Assembly: GCF_048564905.1 (NCBI RefSeq)
Contig: NC_132989.1
Location: forward strand, 9,221,257-9,285,256
Length of the DNA: 64,000 nucleotides
DNA from: Vicugna pacos
Taxonomy: Eukaryota; Chordata; Mammalia; Artiodactyla; Camelidae
Direction of reading: 5' to 3'
The position numbers and the translations under genes are program-made. Positions 12,819-24,400 of the stretch are shown piece after piece (the first letter of the stretch is position 1; every line of letters begins with the position of its first letter). A model generated the notes under the pieces. It was given only the letters and a program-made list of their open reading frames with translations, did no database searches and was not told the origin of the DNA.

Positions 12819-13029
12819 TAAATTTAAATTAAAATCAAATTAAAGGGAAAAAATTAATTCCTTAGTTGTACTGGCCACATTTTAAGTGCTTGCACAGCAT
12901 TCATATAGAGTAACTCCAGCATCACAGAAAGTTTTGTTGGCTATCACTATATAAGAGGGAAGAGAGATGGTTCTCACACACACACATATACACACACCAC
13001 AGGAAACAAGGTAGTAAATGCCATGTAGA

Positions 13030-13311
13030 GATTGGAAACAGACTGGTTGGTTACTTTACAGAGAAGGATCAGGAGAAGTTCTCAGAAGGTGATGTTTAAG
13101 AAGGATCCGAATGAGGACCAGAAATCTGAAACCGGTGGGGTGAAGGAATGGGGATCTAGGCAGAGATCACGGTGGGGAAAAGGTCCTAAAGTAGAGGTAC
13201 ATTTGAAGGAACCCCAGGTGGCTAGAGCCCTGAGCAGGGAGACAGTGGTAGGAGAAATCTGAAAAGTAGGCAGGGGCCAGATCACTGAGGAAGTCTGGGA
13301 AAGAGGGTAGA
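13030..13311. repeat. Ancient unnamed interspersed repeat
   Basis: The text 'aagaaggatccgaatgagg ... gggatctaggcagagatc ... gctagagccctgagcagg' has the look of a widespread old mammalian repeat ('gagggaacagcaagtgcaaaggccctgag' family) and resembles 42190-42350. I cannot assign a subfamily. Confidence 0.35.
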
Positions 13312-13398
13312 ATTTTTCTTTTCTTTTCTTTTCTTTTCTTTTCTTTTCTTTTCTTTTCTTTTCTTTTCTTTTCTTTTCTTTTCTTTTCTTTTCTTTTC

Positions 13399-13429
<31 letters not shown>

Positions 13430-13578
13430 CTTTTCTATTCTTTTCTCTTCTCTTCTCTTCTCTCTTCTCTTTTCTTTTCTCTTTTCTTTTCTTTTCTTTT
13501 CTTTTCTTTTCTTTTCTTTTCTTTTCTTTTCTTTTCTTTTCTTTTCTTTTCTTTTCTCTTCTCTTTTCTTTTCTTTTC
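13312..13578. repeat. (CTTTT)n microsatellite, about 267 bp
   Basis: A nearly pure pentanucleotide tract with a central variant zone (13430-13490) rich in CTCTT and CTTTTT units. It separates two long uniform arrays. The long Lys/Arg/Glu-only open frames on the minus strand are artefacts of the repeat. Confidence 0.97.
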
Positions 13579-14039
13579 CTGAAAGAACCATGGGAGGGTT
13601 GTAAGTGGGGTAATGACACAGTCTGATTACATATTTACTATTTACATCATTCTGCCCAAGTTTATTAGTTGCTGGCCTGATTGCACAGTCCTAGATTCTT
13701 TGCATGATTGGTGTGTTGAATCATACCTTGTTAGCCTCAATATATTAGTAATAAGTATGGTAGAATTGAACTGAATTAGAAAATTTTTATCACTGACCTA
13801 CTGGGCTTTGACTGAGTCTCAGAATATAACAAAAGTAGCCATAAAATGTATCCCAGATAAATAAGGCATGACCTGCTTCTGTGTGAGGCATTTCAGAATT
13901 TGTCCCCCCACCTTCAGTGGTGATTGAAGCATGGTCAGTAATATCCCCTGTATTAAGGCAGAGAACAAGAGGAAAGCAGGTACCCAGAAATGTGCTTATT
14001 CCTCGGTAGAACTCCTATTGCTACCTGGATGAATTCAAG
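13579..14039. other. Intergenic, unassigned
   Basis: No gene or repeat is recognised. Confidence 0.4.
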
Positions 14040-14200
14040 TGCTTAGCATCATAAAGCTGGGAGGGCTATTAAAGACATATGGTCCAACCTCTTCATTTTA
14101 TGGACAAAGTGAATTTCAGCACACAGTTCAAGGGGACAGCTTGTGTGAAGGCCCAGTGACAGAAGGGAACTTGTGTTCAAGTAGGTGGAGGGAGGTCTCA
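14040..14200 (+). repeat. MIR SINE fragment
   Basis: The block 'ggtccaacctcttcatttta' followed by 'gttcaaggggacagcttg' resembles the 3' half of MIR. It is strongly diverged. Confidence 0.45.
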
Positions 14201-14799
14201 GGATGGGGCCTCCTCCCACCCAGGTCTTCTTCAGAGACTGAAGGCCTGTGGGCAGGGCTGGAGAGGGCACACTCTAAGGGGAAGGGGTAGTACAGGCCAT
14301 GTGTTGCCATCTCATTTTATGTCACAGAAAACTGAAAAGCTGAATTCTCACATGAGCTCTCTGGATTTTTTTTAACTTTTGGCCATTAATTAAGAGAGAA
14401 ATTTTTAAACACTATGTACAAAGCACTTCTGTAAGCCAGATATACTATTTGGGCCACCAGTTTATAGCATCCAGCTTTAGATCTCTTTTGAGTTCAGAGG
14501 CCGCTGGAGTCAGGGGTTTAATTCCCAGACAGTGCAGAACGCGTCGTCACAGGATGCCAAGGACACCGTCACCTTCTCCAGGAAACCTGTCATGGGCTGC
14601 AAGAAGCCTTGAAATGGAGCACAAGTGCCTCCCTGTGAGGAAGTTACTGAGTCTTTAGATCAGAAGAGGGGTTAATGAAATACAAGGAAGGCAGACACAG
14701 TTTGTATGATTTAATGATGAAGAGCAAAAGTGAGATGACTTCTGGAATCTAGGCCCATTTAAGCTCTCCAAGCCACAGTGTCCTCCTCCAAAATCAGGT
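14201..14799. other. Intergenic, unassigned
   Basis: No recognisable gene or repeat. Short open frames on both strands overlap and carry no domain. Confidence 0.4.
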
Positions 14800-15095
14800 T
14801 AGTGACAGCACCAGCCTGAGGGGTTCTGTGACGATTAAGTACATGTGGGTGCTTGGCACAGAGCCTGCTACACAGTTCATTCTCCAAAAACCTTGACTAA
14901 TATCAATGCATATTTAAGTTGGGTTTTCTAAGTTCTTCCACAGCCCTTCTGCTCACTGTCACAATCCTCTGAGGGAGCAAGTGTTTCTGGTGCTACTTTA
15001 CAAATGAAGAAATCAAGGCCTGGGGGAGCTTGGTAACTTGCAGGGATACTCAGCTTTGTAAGTGGCAGAGCTGGGGTCTGAACCCAAGCCTGGTC
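14800..15095 (+). repeat. Two MIR-type SINE pieces in tandem
   Basis: 'ggggttctgtgacgattaag...gtgcttggcacagagcctg' (14820-14880) is the centre to end of one MIR. 'tttacaaatgaagaaatcaa...agtggcagagctggggtctgaaccca' (14996-15090) is the classic MIR core of a second. Confidence 0.75.
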
Positions 15096-15206
15096 CGGAC
15101 TCTGCTTCCTGACATTGTCCTGGTCTCCTTCAGTGAGCTGTGGTCTGTGTCCTCGCTTCCTGCAGCAGGCATGGTGAGGCATCATGGTTTACATTTCTGC
15201 TTAATT

Positions 15207-15210
15207 CTTG
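15207..15210. repeat. ERV target-site duplication, left copy
   Basis: The four bases cttg sit directly before the 5' LTR and are repeated directly after the 3' LTR at 20896-20899. A 4-bp duplication is what gammaretroviral integrases leave. Confidence 0.75.
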
Positions 15211-15676
15211 TGTCATCTATAGAATGTCCCTCCCCACCTTCTACAAGGATTGGGTCAGTGGCCACTGCCATCCCTGAGCTTCAACACACCCTGAAAGGAG
15301 CTCAGGGCAGAGCTCAAGAACGAGGCACTCTGTGCTCCGGGAAAACTGGTGAAGCAGACTTTCAGATAGTTAGACATTTTTAGGAGAAAGTTTGATGAAT
15401 CCAAATTTCTTTCATTTTCCCGTACTCAGAAAAGCACTAAAATCATTTGCTGAGATACCTGTCCCTCATGACTAGCAGCATCCTTCTACCCAGATGTGTG
15501 CCTGAGGGTATGTCTCCAAAATTACAAACATGCTGATGCCCCCTGTCCTCACCTCACTGGAGCCATTCCTCAGAACTGAGAGGCCGTCTCTTGATCCTCA
15601 GTAAGTCCCCAGATAAAACTGAAACTCAGTCTCATTTTTTATTTTTTTTTATTTTTTATTTTTATTTCAGCTGACA
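15211..15676 (+). repeat. ERV 5' LTR
   Basis: It begins TGTCATC and ends CTGACA. It aligns along its length with 20433-20895, for example 'cccgtactcagaaaagcact' and 'ttctacccagatgtgtgc' in both copies. It carries an extra T/A-rich stretch near its 3' end (15635-15668). Confidence 0.88.
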
Positions 15677-15680
15677 GTTC

Positions 15681-15698
15681 TGGGGGCCACAAAGGGTA
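15681..15698 (+). other. Candidate ERV primer-binding site
   Basis: The bases tgggggccac begin a few bases after the 5' LTR. They resemble the start of a tRNA-Pro-type primer site (TGGGGGCTCGTCC), but only the first seven or eight bases agree. Confidence 0.4.
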
Positions 15699-18600
15699 GC
15701 AGGGCAGACTTCTCTCCTTTGCCTGAACTCTGTGAGGGTCCAGAGCCCTTGGTAACAGCGGAGCCCCTGTGTCTGTCTGCCTCCTCGTGAGTCCAGATGA
15801 ATTTGGGTAGACCTCTCCTGGTTTTCAGGTCTCCTGACTATTGGTTGGTGATCCTGAGTTTTATTTGGAGGTGTATAATGCATACCTGCTCCCCTGCCTC
15901 TGCCCCCAGCTAAAAGGTACTGGTACAGTCTGGACTAGGTGGTGAGGTGGGAGGCTGGCTTAATGTCTTTCCTAAATGAGGGGCTTCAGAACATCAGCCT
16001 CCATCTTTTAAGAGTTCTAACCCTAGGTGAACAAGTCCTTCTAGGAGAAGCTTGCATTTCTTTCCCTGTGGCTCAAGAGGTGAATATTCCACCAGGGCTC
16101 TCAGGAACTGTTATCTCATCTAGAGCATGTCCAAGTCCTGAGGCTGAAAAAAAAAATTGGAGGTGGGGCGTGGAGGGGAAAGAGGTCATTTAAAGCTCAA
16201 GCAAGTAAACAACTTTTTTCAACTGTTATTTATTAACTTTATATTTTATATAAAGGTTTATATTGGAATACCTAATTCATGACTAAGTTTTAAAAATGAA
16301 GCTATAAGATCTCCAGTTGTATCTGTCTATATGTCTTTGTGTACCTTATATATATGGTATGTCTCTACTTCTGGAGAGTATTACCAAAATTAATTTATAA
16401 ATGGGCCCTATTTAATTGACTTAAAGGAAATTAAGTGCTTATATAAATTCTTAGAAATGTAAGAGACTAACCCAAAGGAATTTCAGGTTCACGTGAACTA
16501 GAAAATATTCAGTATTGAATTAATATTTGGTATTAAAGTTAGTTTGAGTTTGTTGCTTTAATTAATACAGACATGTCTTTAGAGCTATCAACATTAAGTA
16601 TAATCCTTTTCTTGTAACTGAGTTTACTAGAAGTCAAATAAGATCTTATAACTCTTAGCAAAAAGAGAAATAACTTGGTATGATGAAATATTTATGTTAA
16701 ATGTAAATAAAATAGCTTTTCGGGAAATTCTTTACAAATAACTGTATTTTAGGACTATCTACTTAAAAATAGTCTTTCTAGATATTTGGTAACTTGAAAC
16801 TTGAGAATTTTTCTGAATTAAATTAAATGATGGAAGTTTATTAAATATCTAGGTCATCCCCAAATGAAATAAGGTAACTGGAATATTAATTACTGAACAT
16901 AGGCTTCCTCTACAGAGAAATTACAGATATTTAGGACTACTAATAAATACATTTGATGCCACACTGAGACTTTTTCTTTAAGAAAGCATGTGTTTTTTTT
17001 AGAAGTTATAAATAGTATTTAAAGTTTGCCAATCTACATAACACTAATGTAGAAGACAATTCGTTAAGTGCTTACTTCCTAGTTTTGACTGCAAACTAAG
17101 GGTTTTTTTTAACAGTTGAGAATTCTAATTAATATATGTAATTAAGACTACTATGTTAATATGCAAGAAAAAAGAAGGTTTAAGAATTACACGTGCATTT
17201 TGCTAAGGAAAAAGAAAAGAATTTTGTCCTAAAGCTAATTATTTCTAAATGGGAAAGAAAATAAGGAACAGATTAATATGGATATAGAAAGTTGTATGAG
17301 ATTTGTGAGAAGAAAAAGAAACTTTAAAAAGGAATTTTATGTGTGGTCAGGACTGACTACTATTAGAATAAATTGAAGTTAAAAGGGCAAAATCTCCTTA
17401 GAATATTGATCTGTTTTTTAGAGCAGATTGTGCATTTTCTTTACATTTTAAGTAATCTGTGGTAACTTTCTATACTTGCCTTTGAAATCTCTTATTGTCA
17501 CTCAGTTAAGTGAATAAGTATTGTTTCACATTACCTATGATGCTATTTGATCAGGTGTTTTAAAACTTTTTGATGTTTTTGACAAACTTCCTGAAGCTCA
17601 AGTTCTAATTGAAGTTCATTTGACCTCCAGCTAACTTTGAGGTTTTCCAAAGGGCCCTGGAGCACCTCAAGAGAATTGTTTTCTCTCCTTATCAAAGAGA
17701 GAAATATTAAGCTAATTAGGCTTATTTGGTATGTTAAATTACATGGGAAGCATTGCAAATGAGTGGTGATAAATATTCTTAGGTTATTTTGCAGGGAGAA
17801 ATGTTATTAAGTATTCTAGGAACTATTGGAATTCCTAAAAACCTGCTCTGTCTTGGTAGAATGTTACCAGTTGTAGCTCTGATTATTATCTTAAAATGTT
17901 ATATGTAACAGCAGTTAACAAGTTTCTTTGTCAACTGCATTGTAATCAGATCTTTAACCATGAGTTTTTAAAGTCTTTGTTGTTCATAGAAAGTTATTGT
18001 TTGTGATGCTTTTGCAAAAATGCTTTGTCTTCAAGAAGATTAACAGAAAGGACTTTGGACAAGCATAGGTTTCTGATAAAATTCAGGTCACACACTGAAC
18101 TGGGTAAGAAATTTAAAAATTCCAATGGAAATCCTGATGGCTTCATAAAACTGTCAACAAAAGATCAAGAATTAGTTACATAGGACTGAGTGAATTGATA
18201 AATATGGTTATAGTTTTAATAATTTTTTTGTCTGAAATATTACTGGCTTTTAATCTGTTTTCCAGATATAAGGAAACCTTTCCCCTTAAGCTAATTATGA
18301 CTTACAGCAATTTGGTAAATTATACCTTTGTAAGTAGAATTGAAACATTTATCTTTTCTCTCTACCTGATCCCTCTGAAATTGTAAACCCTTAGGTTACT
18401 AGCAGCCTTATCTGGTGAATAATGGAGGCTACCTCCTGACAGATGCAGGAATCTCAAGATATTTTTCAGACCTTGAGAAGAGAGGAATTCACCCTTACCG
18501 AAATCTACAGATACTGCTGGTGGAATCTGAGGGCAAGCCCTTGGGCTGCCTTTCCTGGCATTGAGAAATCTTAGAAATTCAATCTGAGATTCCTTATAAA

Positions 18601-18929
18601 AAGTTCCAGCAAAGCCAATTTTTTTAAGCCTATATGATTAATTAATTACACTTGTGTAAATAATCAGGCCAAGTATTGAAGCCAGACTTATTTTTGCAAA
18701 GAAATTTGTCTTAATTTGATAGGAATCAGGGTAATTTCAGACAGAAAAATTATGTTTCAGTGGATATTAAATTCTAGTGTTGTTAATTGAGGTCTGTGTT
18801 TACTGCCTAAGACTCACTTCCCAGATAGCCCCCTGTTTTTATGTTACATTATTGTAAAGTTTAATTGGATTATTAAAAGGACACTCGAAGGTTTGTTTCT
18901 GAAGCTTATCACAGTAATCTATCCTTGGG

Positions 18930-19085
18930 TGCAGGTCAGATGCCCCACGATCTACAACCAGGAGATTATGCATATTGGAAAAGCCATCATTTAAAGGACC
19001 GTCTCCAACCTAAATTGAAGTGTCCTTATCTGGTGCTCTTAACTAGCTCATACACAAAAAAACCTGAAGGAAATTGACCTTTGGA
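18930..19085 (+). pseudogene. ERV pol remnant (integrase C-terminal region)
   Basis: A short stretch whose conceptual translation has the 'LQPGDYxYWK...LQPxxKxPYLVLLT' pattern of the C-terminal domain of gammaretroviral integrases. It supports the class I assignment and the + orientation of the provirus. It is a decayed fossil. Confidence 0.75.
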
Positions 19086-20422
19086 TTCATATTTTCTGCT
19101 TCAAAAGGGCCCCTGCACTGGACTAGTCTATACAGAAAACTGCTAACTTCAAACTCACCTTAAAACAGAGGAGAAGCTACATTCACACCAGGGCAAGAAG
19201 AAGATGACATCAGGAGTAGATGGCTATCTGAGGATGCTGGACCTGACCCATATGATTATTTGTAATGTTTTCAATATAATAATTACATTAGATAGTAATG
19301 CATTCTACAATTATAATTATATAAATATTTATTTATACATAATACATTTAATATAAATATATATTTAATATATAAATAAATATATGTTATATATAATTGC
19401 ATAATATGATTCTTTATAACATAATATAATTCTTTATAACAATTTCTTAGACTTTTGCCTAAATTTTCTATCATGGGCATAAATCCTATGCTGAGTTTAA
19501 AAATTAATCCAGTTGTTGGGCTTATGGTTAATCACCCACATCCAGTACTTCTGGTTACCCTGGTGGATTTATCCTCTGCAAGGCTCTAACTGGATGGGCC
19601 TTAGGAAATTTATTCTAGAAGAGAGATGTCATTGTTCTGTTCAGGCCACTTGATATTACTACTCAACTTGGCCAATCAATGGTATTTCCTCTGACCATGG
19701 TTATAAATAAGAATTTTCTTTTAAAGTCACTCGAGCTCCATCAGAGCAACAAGCTAAATTTCAGTCAAATAATACAGATTCCTGATTACTAGAAGTAGGA
19801 CCCTCCTTCAATTACAGGATGGAGTTATATGACTAACATCAGACTGCGGTCGTTGAAGTTTAAAATCCCCGCTTACATTGGGAACAATTAGGCTGGGTAC
19901 CTTATGAATAATACCAGTATATCATTACTTTTAAGATAGAGGTTGGTACAGAACAGACTGGGTCAGCTGAGCTGCAGATATACTGGGCTGCACCCGATGG
20001 AGCTCTTGGCTTAAATATTTACTTATGACCCTATGAGTAATGCTACTAGCTGTATTATTTGTCTTCTGCCTATCTTTACAAGATTGTTGTTTCTTGCATT
20101 ACCAGATGTGGGGCTGAGCCTCTGATAAAAATGATGGCTAGGCAACTTGAAATCATTGACCAAATATATAGTTCTTTATGACTTCAAGATTATAATAGTG
20201 TAACCCCAGATATGGGAAGAAGCAACAAGAAGCAACTCTCTATCTGGAACTTAACAGACCAGTAAGACAGGTGGTCCAGAGACTTTTGGCTGCTGTTTGC
20301 AGGGCACAGTCCAGTAATAGCACACTGAGTGGCCTATTGACGAAATCCTGGCCTGACCTAGGAAAGAGCATTCTTAGCACCATGGGATAAAATGGTCAAG
20401 AACTCGTTGAATTTATAACCTT

Positions 20423-20429
20423 AAGGGGG
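20423..20429 (+). other. ERV polypurine tract
   Basis: The bases aaggggg lie three bases before the 3' LTR, the usual place for the plus-strand primer. Confidence 0.65.
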
Positions 20430-20432
20430 CAC

Positions 20433-20895
20433 TGCCAGATAAAGAGGGTCGCTCACCACCTGGTTCTACAGGGATTAAGTCACCAGCCACTGTGGTGGCT
20501 GATGTTCAACACACCCTGAAGGGAGTTCAGGACAGAGCTCAGTCATGAAGCAATCTGTGCTCTGGGAAAACTGGTAGAACAGGCCTTCAGACAGATGTTT
20601 TTAGGAGAACATTTTATCCAAATTTCTTTCATCTTCCCGTACTCAGAAAAGCACTAAAGTCATTAACGGAGATATCTGTTCCTCGTGACTAGCAGCAACC
20701 TTCTACCCAGATGTGTGCTTGATTGCCCTTCTCCAAAATCACATATATGCTCACCTCCCATACCTGCCTCTTAGGAGCAGTTCCTCAGAGCTATCTGAGA
20801 GGCAGTCTCCTGGGCCATAGATAGTCCTCAGTAAGTCCTCAGATAAACTGAAACTCACAGCTCTCACGCTGTGCATTTTTTAATCTCAGGTGACA
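20433..20895 (+). repeat. ERV 3' LTR
   Basis: It begins TGCCAGA and ends GTGACA. It is homologous to 15211-15676. It lies about 0.5 kb upstream of the HAVCR1 start codon in the same orientation. Old LTRs in such places sometimes supply alternative promoters, but nothing in the sequence proves that here. Confidence 0.88.
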
Positions 20896-20899
20896 CTTG

Positions 20900-21385
20900 C
20901 TAATGGAGGACTTGACGATAGTCAAGTTCCGAGGCTGGGGACCAGCCATCGTGTCCACAGAGCAGGAATTAGTACCCCGCCCTTACCTGAAGGCCAGCTG
21001 GCTCTCATCTTAGAGGCCAAGGATAAGTGCATCTTGCCTTGGGGTGACTGGTCTTCGCTCGGGGGTCTCCTGCTGAGCATGCCTCTGGTCTCCTTCCTGT
21101 TTACTCCCTTATCTCCTCTGTCAGCACCGGGAGTCCTCTAGGAGCTGGGAAAGAAGGGACTGCTCCGGAGGACAGCTTTGCCTGTCTGTTGGAAGCTGCC
21201 GAGCCCCCAGTCACCTGGAGCTAACAGAAACCTGAAGCCTTTGCGTGGTCTCCTTCTCAGCGGGCGGGGTTACGCGATCTGCCCTTTGAGGGTGAAGGAA
21301 GTTGCAGTCTGAGGATTAAGACTCGTTTTGACATATCAGGTTGGGCGGCACACCAACCACTCACTCTGCTTTCTCTTTCCTTCAG
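20900..21385 (+). promoter_or_regulatory. Candidate HAVCR1 proximal promoter / upstream intron region
   Basis: The stretch between the ERV and the acceptor of the first coding exon is G/C-richer than its surroundings and not repetitive. The acceptor at 21385 implies at least one upstream noncoding exon. I could not fix its position, nor see a TATA box. The exon may lie here, within or beyond the ERV, or further left. Confidence 0.35.
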
Positions 21386-21397
21386 GCTGGTACCATC
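21386..21397 (+). other. HAVCR1: HAVCR1 5' untranslated part of the first coding exon
   Basis: A strong acceptor (a T/C-rich stretch of about 20 bases ending ttccttcag at 21385) precedes gctggtaccatc and then the start codon. This shows that translation starts in the second or a later exon, as in other mammalian HAVCR1 genes. Confidence 0.75.
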
Positions 21398-21443
21398 ATG
21401 CATCCTTGGGTAGCCATTCCAGGCCTCATCCTACTTCTGACAA
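21398..21443 (+). CDS. HAVCR1: HAVCR1 coding exon 1: signal peptide
   Basis: It encodes MHPWVAIPGLILLLT plus the first base of the next codon, a short hydrophobic leader that matches the start of human TIM-1 (MHPQVVILSLILHLA). The donor is acaa|gtaagta. Cleavage probably follows shortly after, near the first residues of exon 2. The ATG lies in gtaccatcATG, an adequate but not ideal start context. Confidence 0.92.
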
Positions 21444-24400
21444 GTAAGTAAATAGGTGGGCTGTGGTTTGGAAGCCCTGGGGATGGGGGAGCGTAGGGGT
21501 GTGTGGGTGTGGTGGAGGAGACAGATGTTCTTGGGCCTTGTTGGAAGATAATGGGGTTAACTAGTGAGCAAAGAACCATGCTGAAACCTTAAGCCAAAGA
21601 AATTGCTTACATGCTATGAGTTACAACATCTATGGGTAGGTGAACAAGGCACCATGTACAACAGAGGCTGCCATTTGTGTTGAAATCAAAAGGGAATAGA
21701 TAGATGGTTGTGCATGCATGAACTACTCAAGTGTATGTAGAAATCAGTCATGGTTGTTATCATGGCAGGGAGGGGATGGGGACAAGGAATGGGGATCTGG
21801 TGGGAAGTAGGTGAGCCCTGTATTGTACTATTGTGTGCCCTTTGAGTTTTTAAACCGTGTACAACTATTTCTTTTAAAAACAAAATATTTTTGTTCAAAA
21901 TATTCTGTGAGATAGGAAGGATTAAGGAATGGACATATCCTAAATTTTAAAAGCATTCTCGGGGAGGAGGGTGTAGTCCTGGGTTCAATTCCCAGTGCTT
22001 CCTTTAAAAAATAAAGAAACCGAATTGCTCCCCCACCTCCTAAATCATTCAATCAATCAATCAATAAGAAACTAGACTAGACTGTAAAGAAAAAAACACA
22101 CCTATCTCTTGAGGTGGGACTATGAGGAAAAGTTTGGTTTTTATTATGCTCCTATACCTTAAGTTTTTATAATTAGCATGTATTACTTTTGTAATCCAAA
22201 AGTGATATTAAGCAAAATTAAATATAAGAATTCTAGTGAAAAAACTATTTTATGTAACAATGAATTACAAATAAGCTTGTAGCAATGAGTTGAGATATAA
22301 CAATGAGTTCCAAATGACCCTTATTTTGCATAACAGTGAGCATTTTATTCCCAGAGCATTTCCCAAACTCACAGCAGTCAGCTATGATTAGCTGTTGTAC
22401 CTCAGATTTCTTTTAGGGACTACCTGGTCTGCATTTGGCAATACAAATTTTTAAAGCCACAGCCACAGGCGAGAGTTTTCCTGCCTCTGTTTGTTTTTAA
22501 GTGACAAAATTTAGTATTTGACTGACTATTCTCCAGTTCTTTGGTTTTCTCTGGGTAAGTGGACCTTGCTCCATTGCAGGACTGTCATCAACTCACCAGA
22601 AGGGATCCCTGCTTAAAATTTTTGAATTGACCCTAAAACCCGTAATAAGTCCCGGTTCCTGAAAGTATTGTTTACCTATTTTTCTAAAAACTGACTTCTA
22701 AAGCATTTACCAGGCCTTCTAGCCAGCAATGCTTTAAGCTAGACATTAGCTCTGCTTTTTTTAATGACAGAGGCATTGTGAGGTGACTTCCTTTGCAAGA
22801 GCCATTTTAAAAATTGCAATAAAAATTGAAAATTAAAACTTTAAATGCAATAGAGTTTTTAAAACAGACAACTGAGAGTGATTCAATCTAGGGAAGGGGA
22901 AAAGCCATGTGTGTGGATTACCTATTCAGTAAGCAAGTGCCTGTCAAACACAGGGTGGAATACACACTCATGCATTCGTGGAATGTCATTTGCTTCATTT
23001 GGAAAGAAATTTGGTCATGTTTACCAAGAGACCGAAAATATTTCGGCCCTATATCCTGGTAATTTCTCTCTTAGAAATCTATCCTATTAGGAAACAATCC
23101 TGAATACAGAAAATCGTTTCTATTACATTTCATCTATAATATATCTAATAAATAGTAATGCTGCTAAAGAATATGTAACAGAGAAAAACGCTTATCCTAA
23201 ATTTTTAAAATTCAAGATATTGTCAGATGATTACAAACAACAACAACAACAAAAACCTATATAAAGAAAAAAAAAGGAAAATAAAATTAAAATTGAAATA
23301 TTGAGGCCTCATGCTCCGGTTTCTTTTTGTTTACAGATGGTGTCATGTCTTACGTAAAAGTGGTTGGGATGGTGGGTCAGCCTGTTGTACTGCCCTGCAC
23401 CTATACTGGCAAAGTCACAACCATGTGCTGGGGCCATGGGCCATGTCCTTGGTCTCGCTGCACAGCTGAAATGATCTCGACTGATGGATATGGTGTCACC
23501 TATCAGCAGAGTCCGCGTTATTCACTAAAGGGAGATATTTGGAACGGGGACGTGTCTCTGACCATAGACAATCCAACCGTGCAGGACAGTGGCCTGTATT
23601 GTTGCCGTATTGAAAGGAAGGGCTGGTTCAACGATAGAAAACTCACCATATCTTTGGAAATAAAGCCAGGTGAGCTTGTCTTCTTCTCCCTTTGATCACT
23701 TCCAGTGGGTTCACAGAGATAAGAGTTTTCTGTTTGGTATTAACTTCTTCCTTTAATAAGGAAAGAGGAGGTTCCTACAATCCTGTTTTGCAGTAACTCT
23801 TGGGATAGGATAATTTTTATTTCTCTAGAATGAAGTGTTAAGACCAACCTTGATTCAAGACCATAGGCTAGAGGATTTTCCCAGTCAGCCAAAGATCTCC
23901 TGAAGCAGTGCTTCGAAAACACTAGTTGGTTCATGAAAAAGCATTCACTGTCCCACAGTGAAATACAGTGATTTTTATCAAGCTGGGTTTCCTCCACTTG
24001 AAGAACTGCCCTTTACTTTGAGATGATGTCTTAGAAGAATTTTTTAAGGTCCTTTCTGAACACTTTAAGAATTACAGAGAATTCCATACATATAAAATAG
24101 GTAATATAAGGTACTGTCAAGTAGATGTGTCATTCAGCTTTGACAATTGTCAACTGAGTCTCATTGCAAACACATTGTATCAGCCTGTGTAGTTGTTTCT
24201 ACCATCTCCCCCTACTGCCTCGCCCTGTGTTGGATTTTTTGAAGCATGTTTCACATCCTGTCACCAAGTTGCTTGCTTAAAAATGAAAATGACCTTATTG
24301 CAATATGAAAACATTTGCATCTCAATAACTGCTTTTAAGAATTTCACCAATTGCTTTTAAGAATTTCACAAAACCCCCAAATCTGGGAAGTTTACATTTT

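Larger units (their letters stand above)
9305..12960. repeat. Ancient repeat split by an L1 insertion
   Basis: The left piece (about 9305-9352, 'agtagccagatttggctatttaaa') and right piece (about 12819-12960, 'tactggccacattttaagtgc') are the two sides of one old mammalian repeat of the 'tagccacatgtggctatttaaa' kind. The L1 at 9353-12818 sits between them. The interval given covers both pieces and the insert. Confidence 0.65.
15211..20895 (+). mobile_element. Endogenous retrovirus (class I, gammaretrovirus-like), old and broken
   Basis: A proviral fossil with two LTRs (15211-15676 and 20433-20895), a primer-site-like stretch after the first LTR, a polypurine tract before the second, and a 4-bp target duplication. 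The 4.8-kb interior is A/T-rich and heavily decayed. The only part I recognise with confidence is a pol integrase tail near 18930-19085, which points to the gammaretrovirus-like class. The interior is shorter than a full provirus and has many breaks. The two LTRs differ at roughly one base in six over their best-aligned 200 bases by eye, which suggests an age of tens of millions of years. It ends about 0.5 kb upstream of the first coding exon of HAVCR1, in the same orientation. Confidence 0.88.

Noticed and set aside
13082-13619. Two minus-strand open frames of 169 and 150 codons made of Lys, Arg and Glu
   Set aside because: Translation of the CTTTT microsatellite; no start context, no homology outside the tract.
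1-15000. Exons of HAVCR2, expected to the left by gene order
   Set aside because: I looked for the TIM IgV cysteine pattern and the HAVCR2 tail and found neither.
23327-23695. Stand-alone 122-codon open frame over the IgV exon
   Set aside because: The ATG at 23327 lies in the polypyrimidine/acceptor region of intron 1 and the end reads into intron 2. The true exon is 23337-23669.
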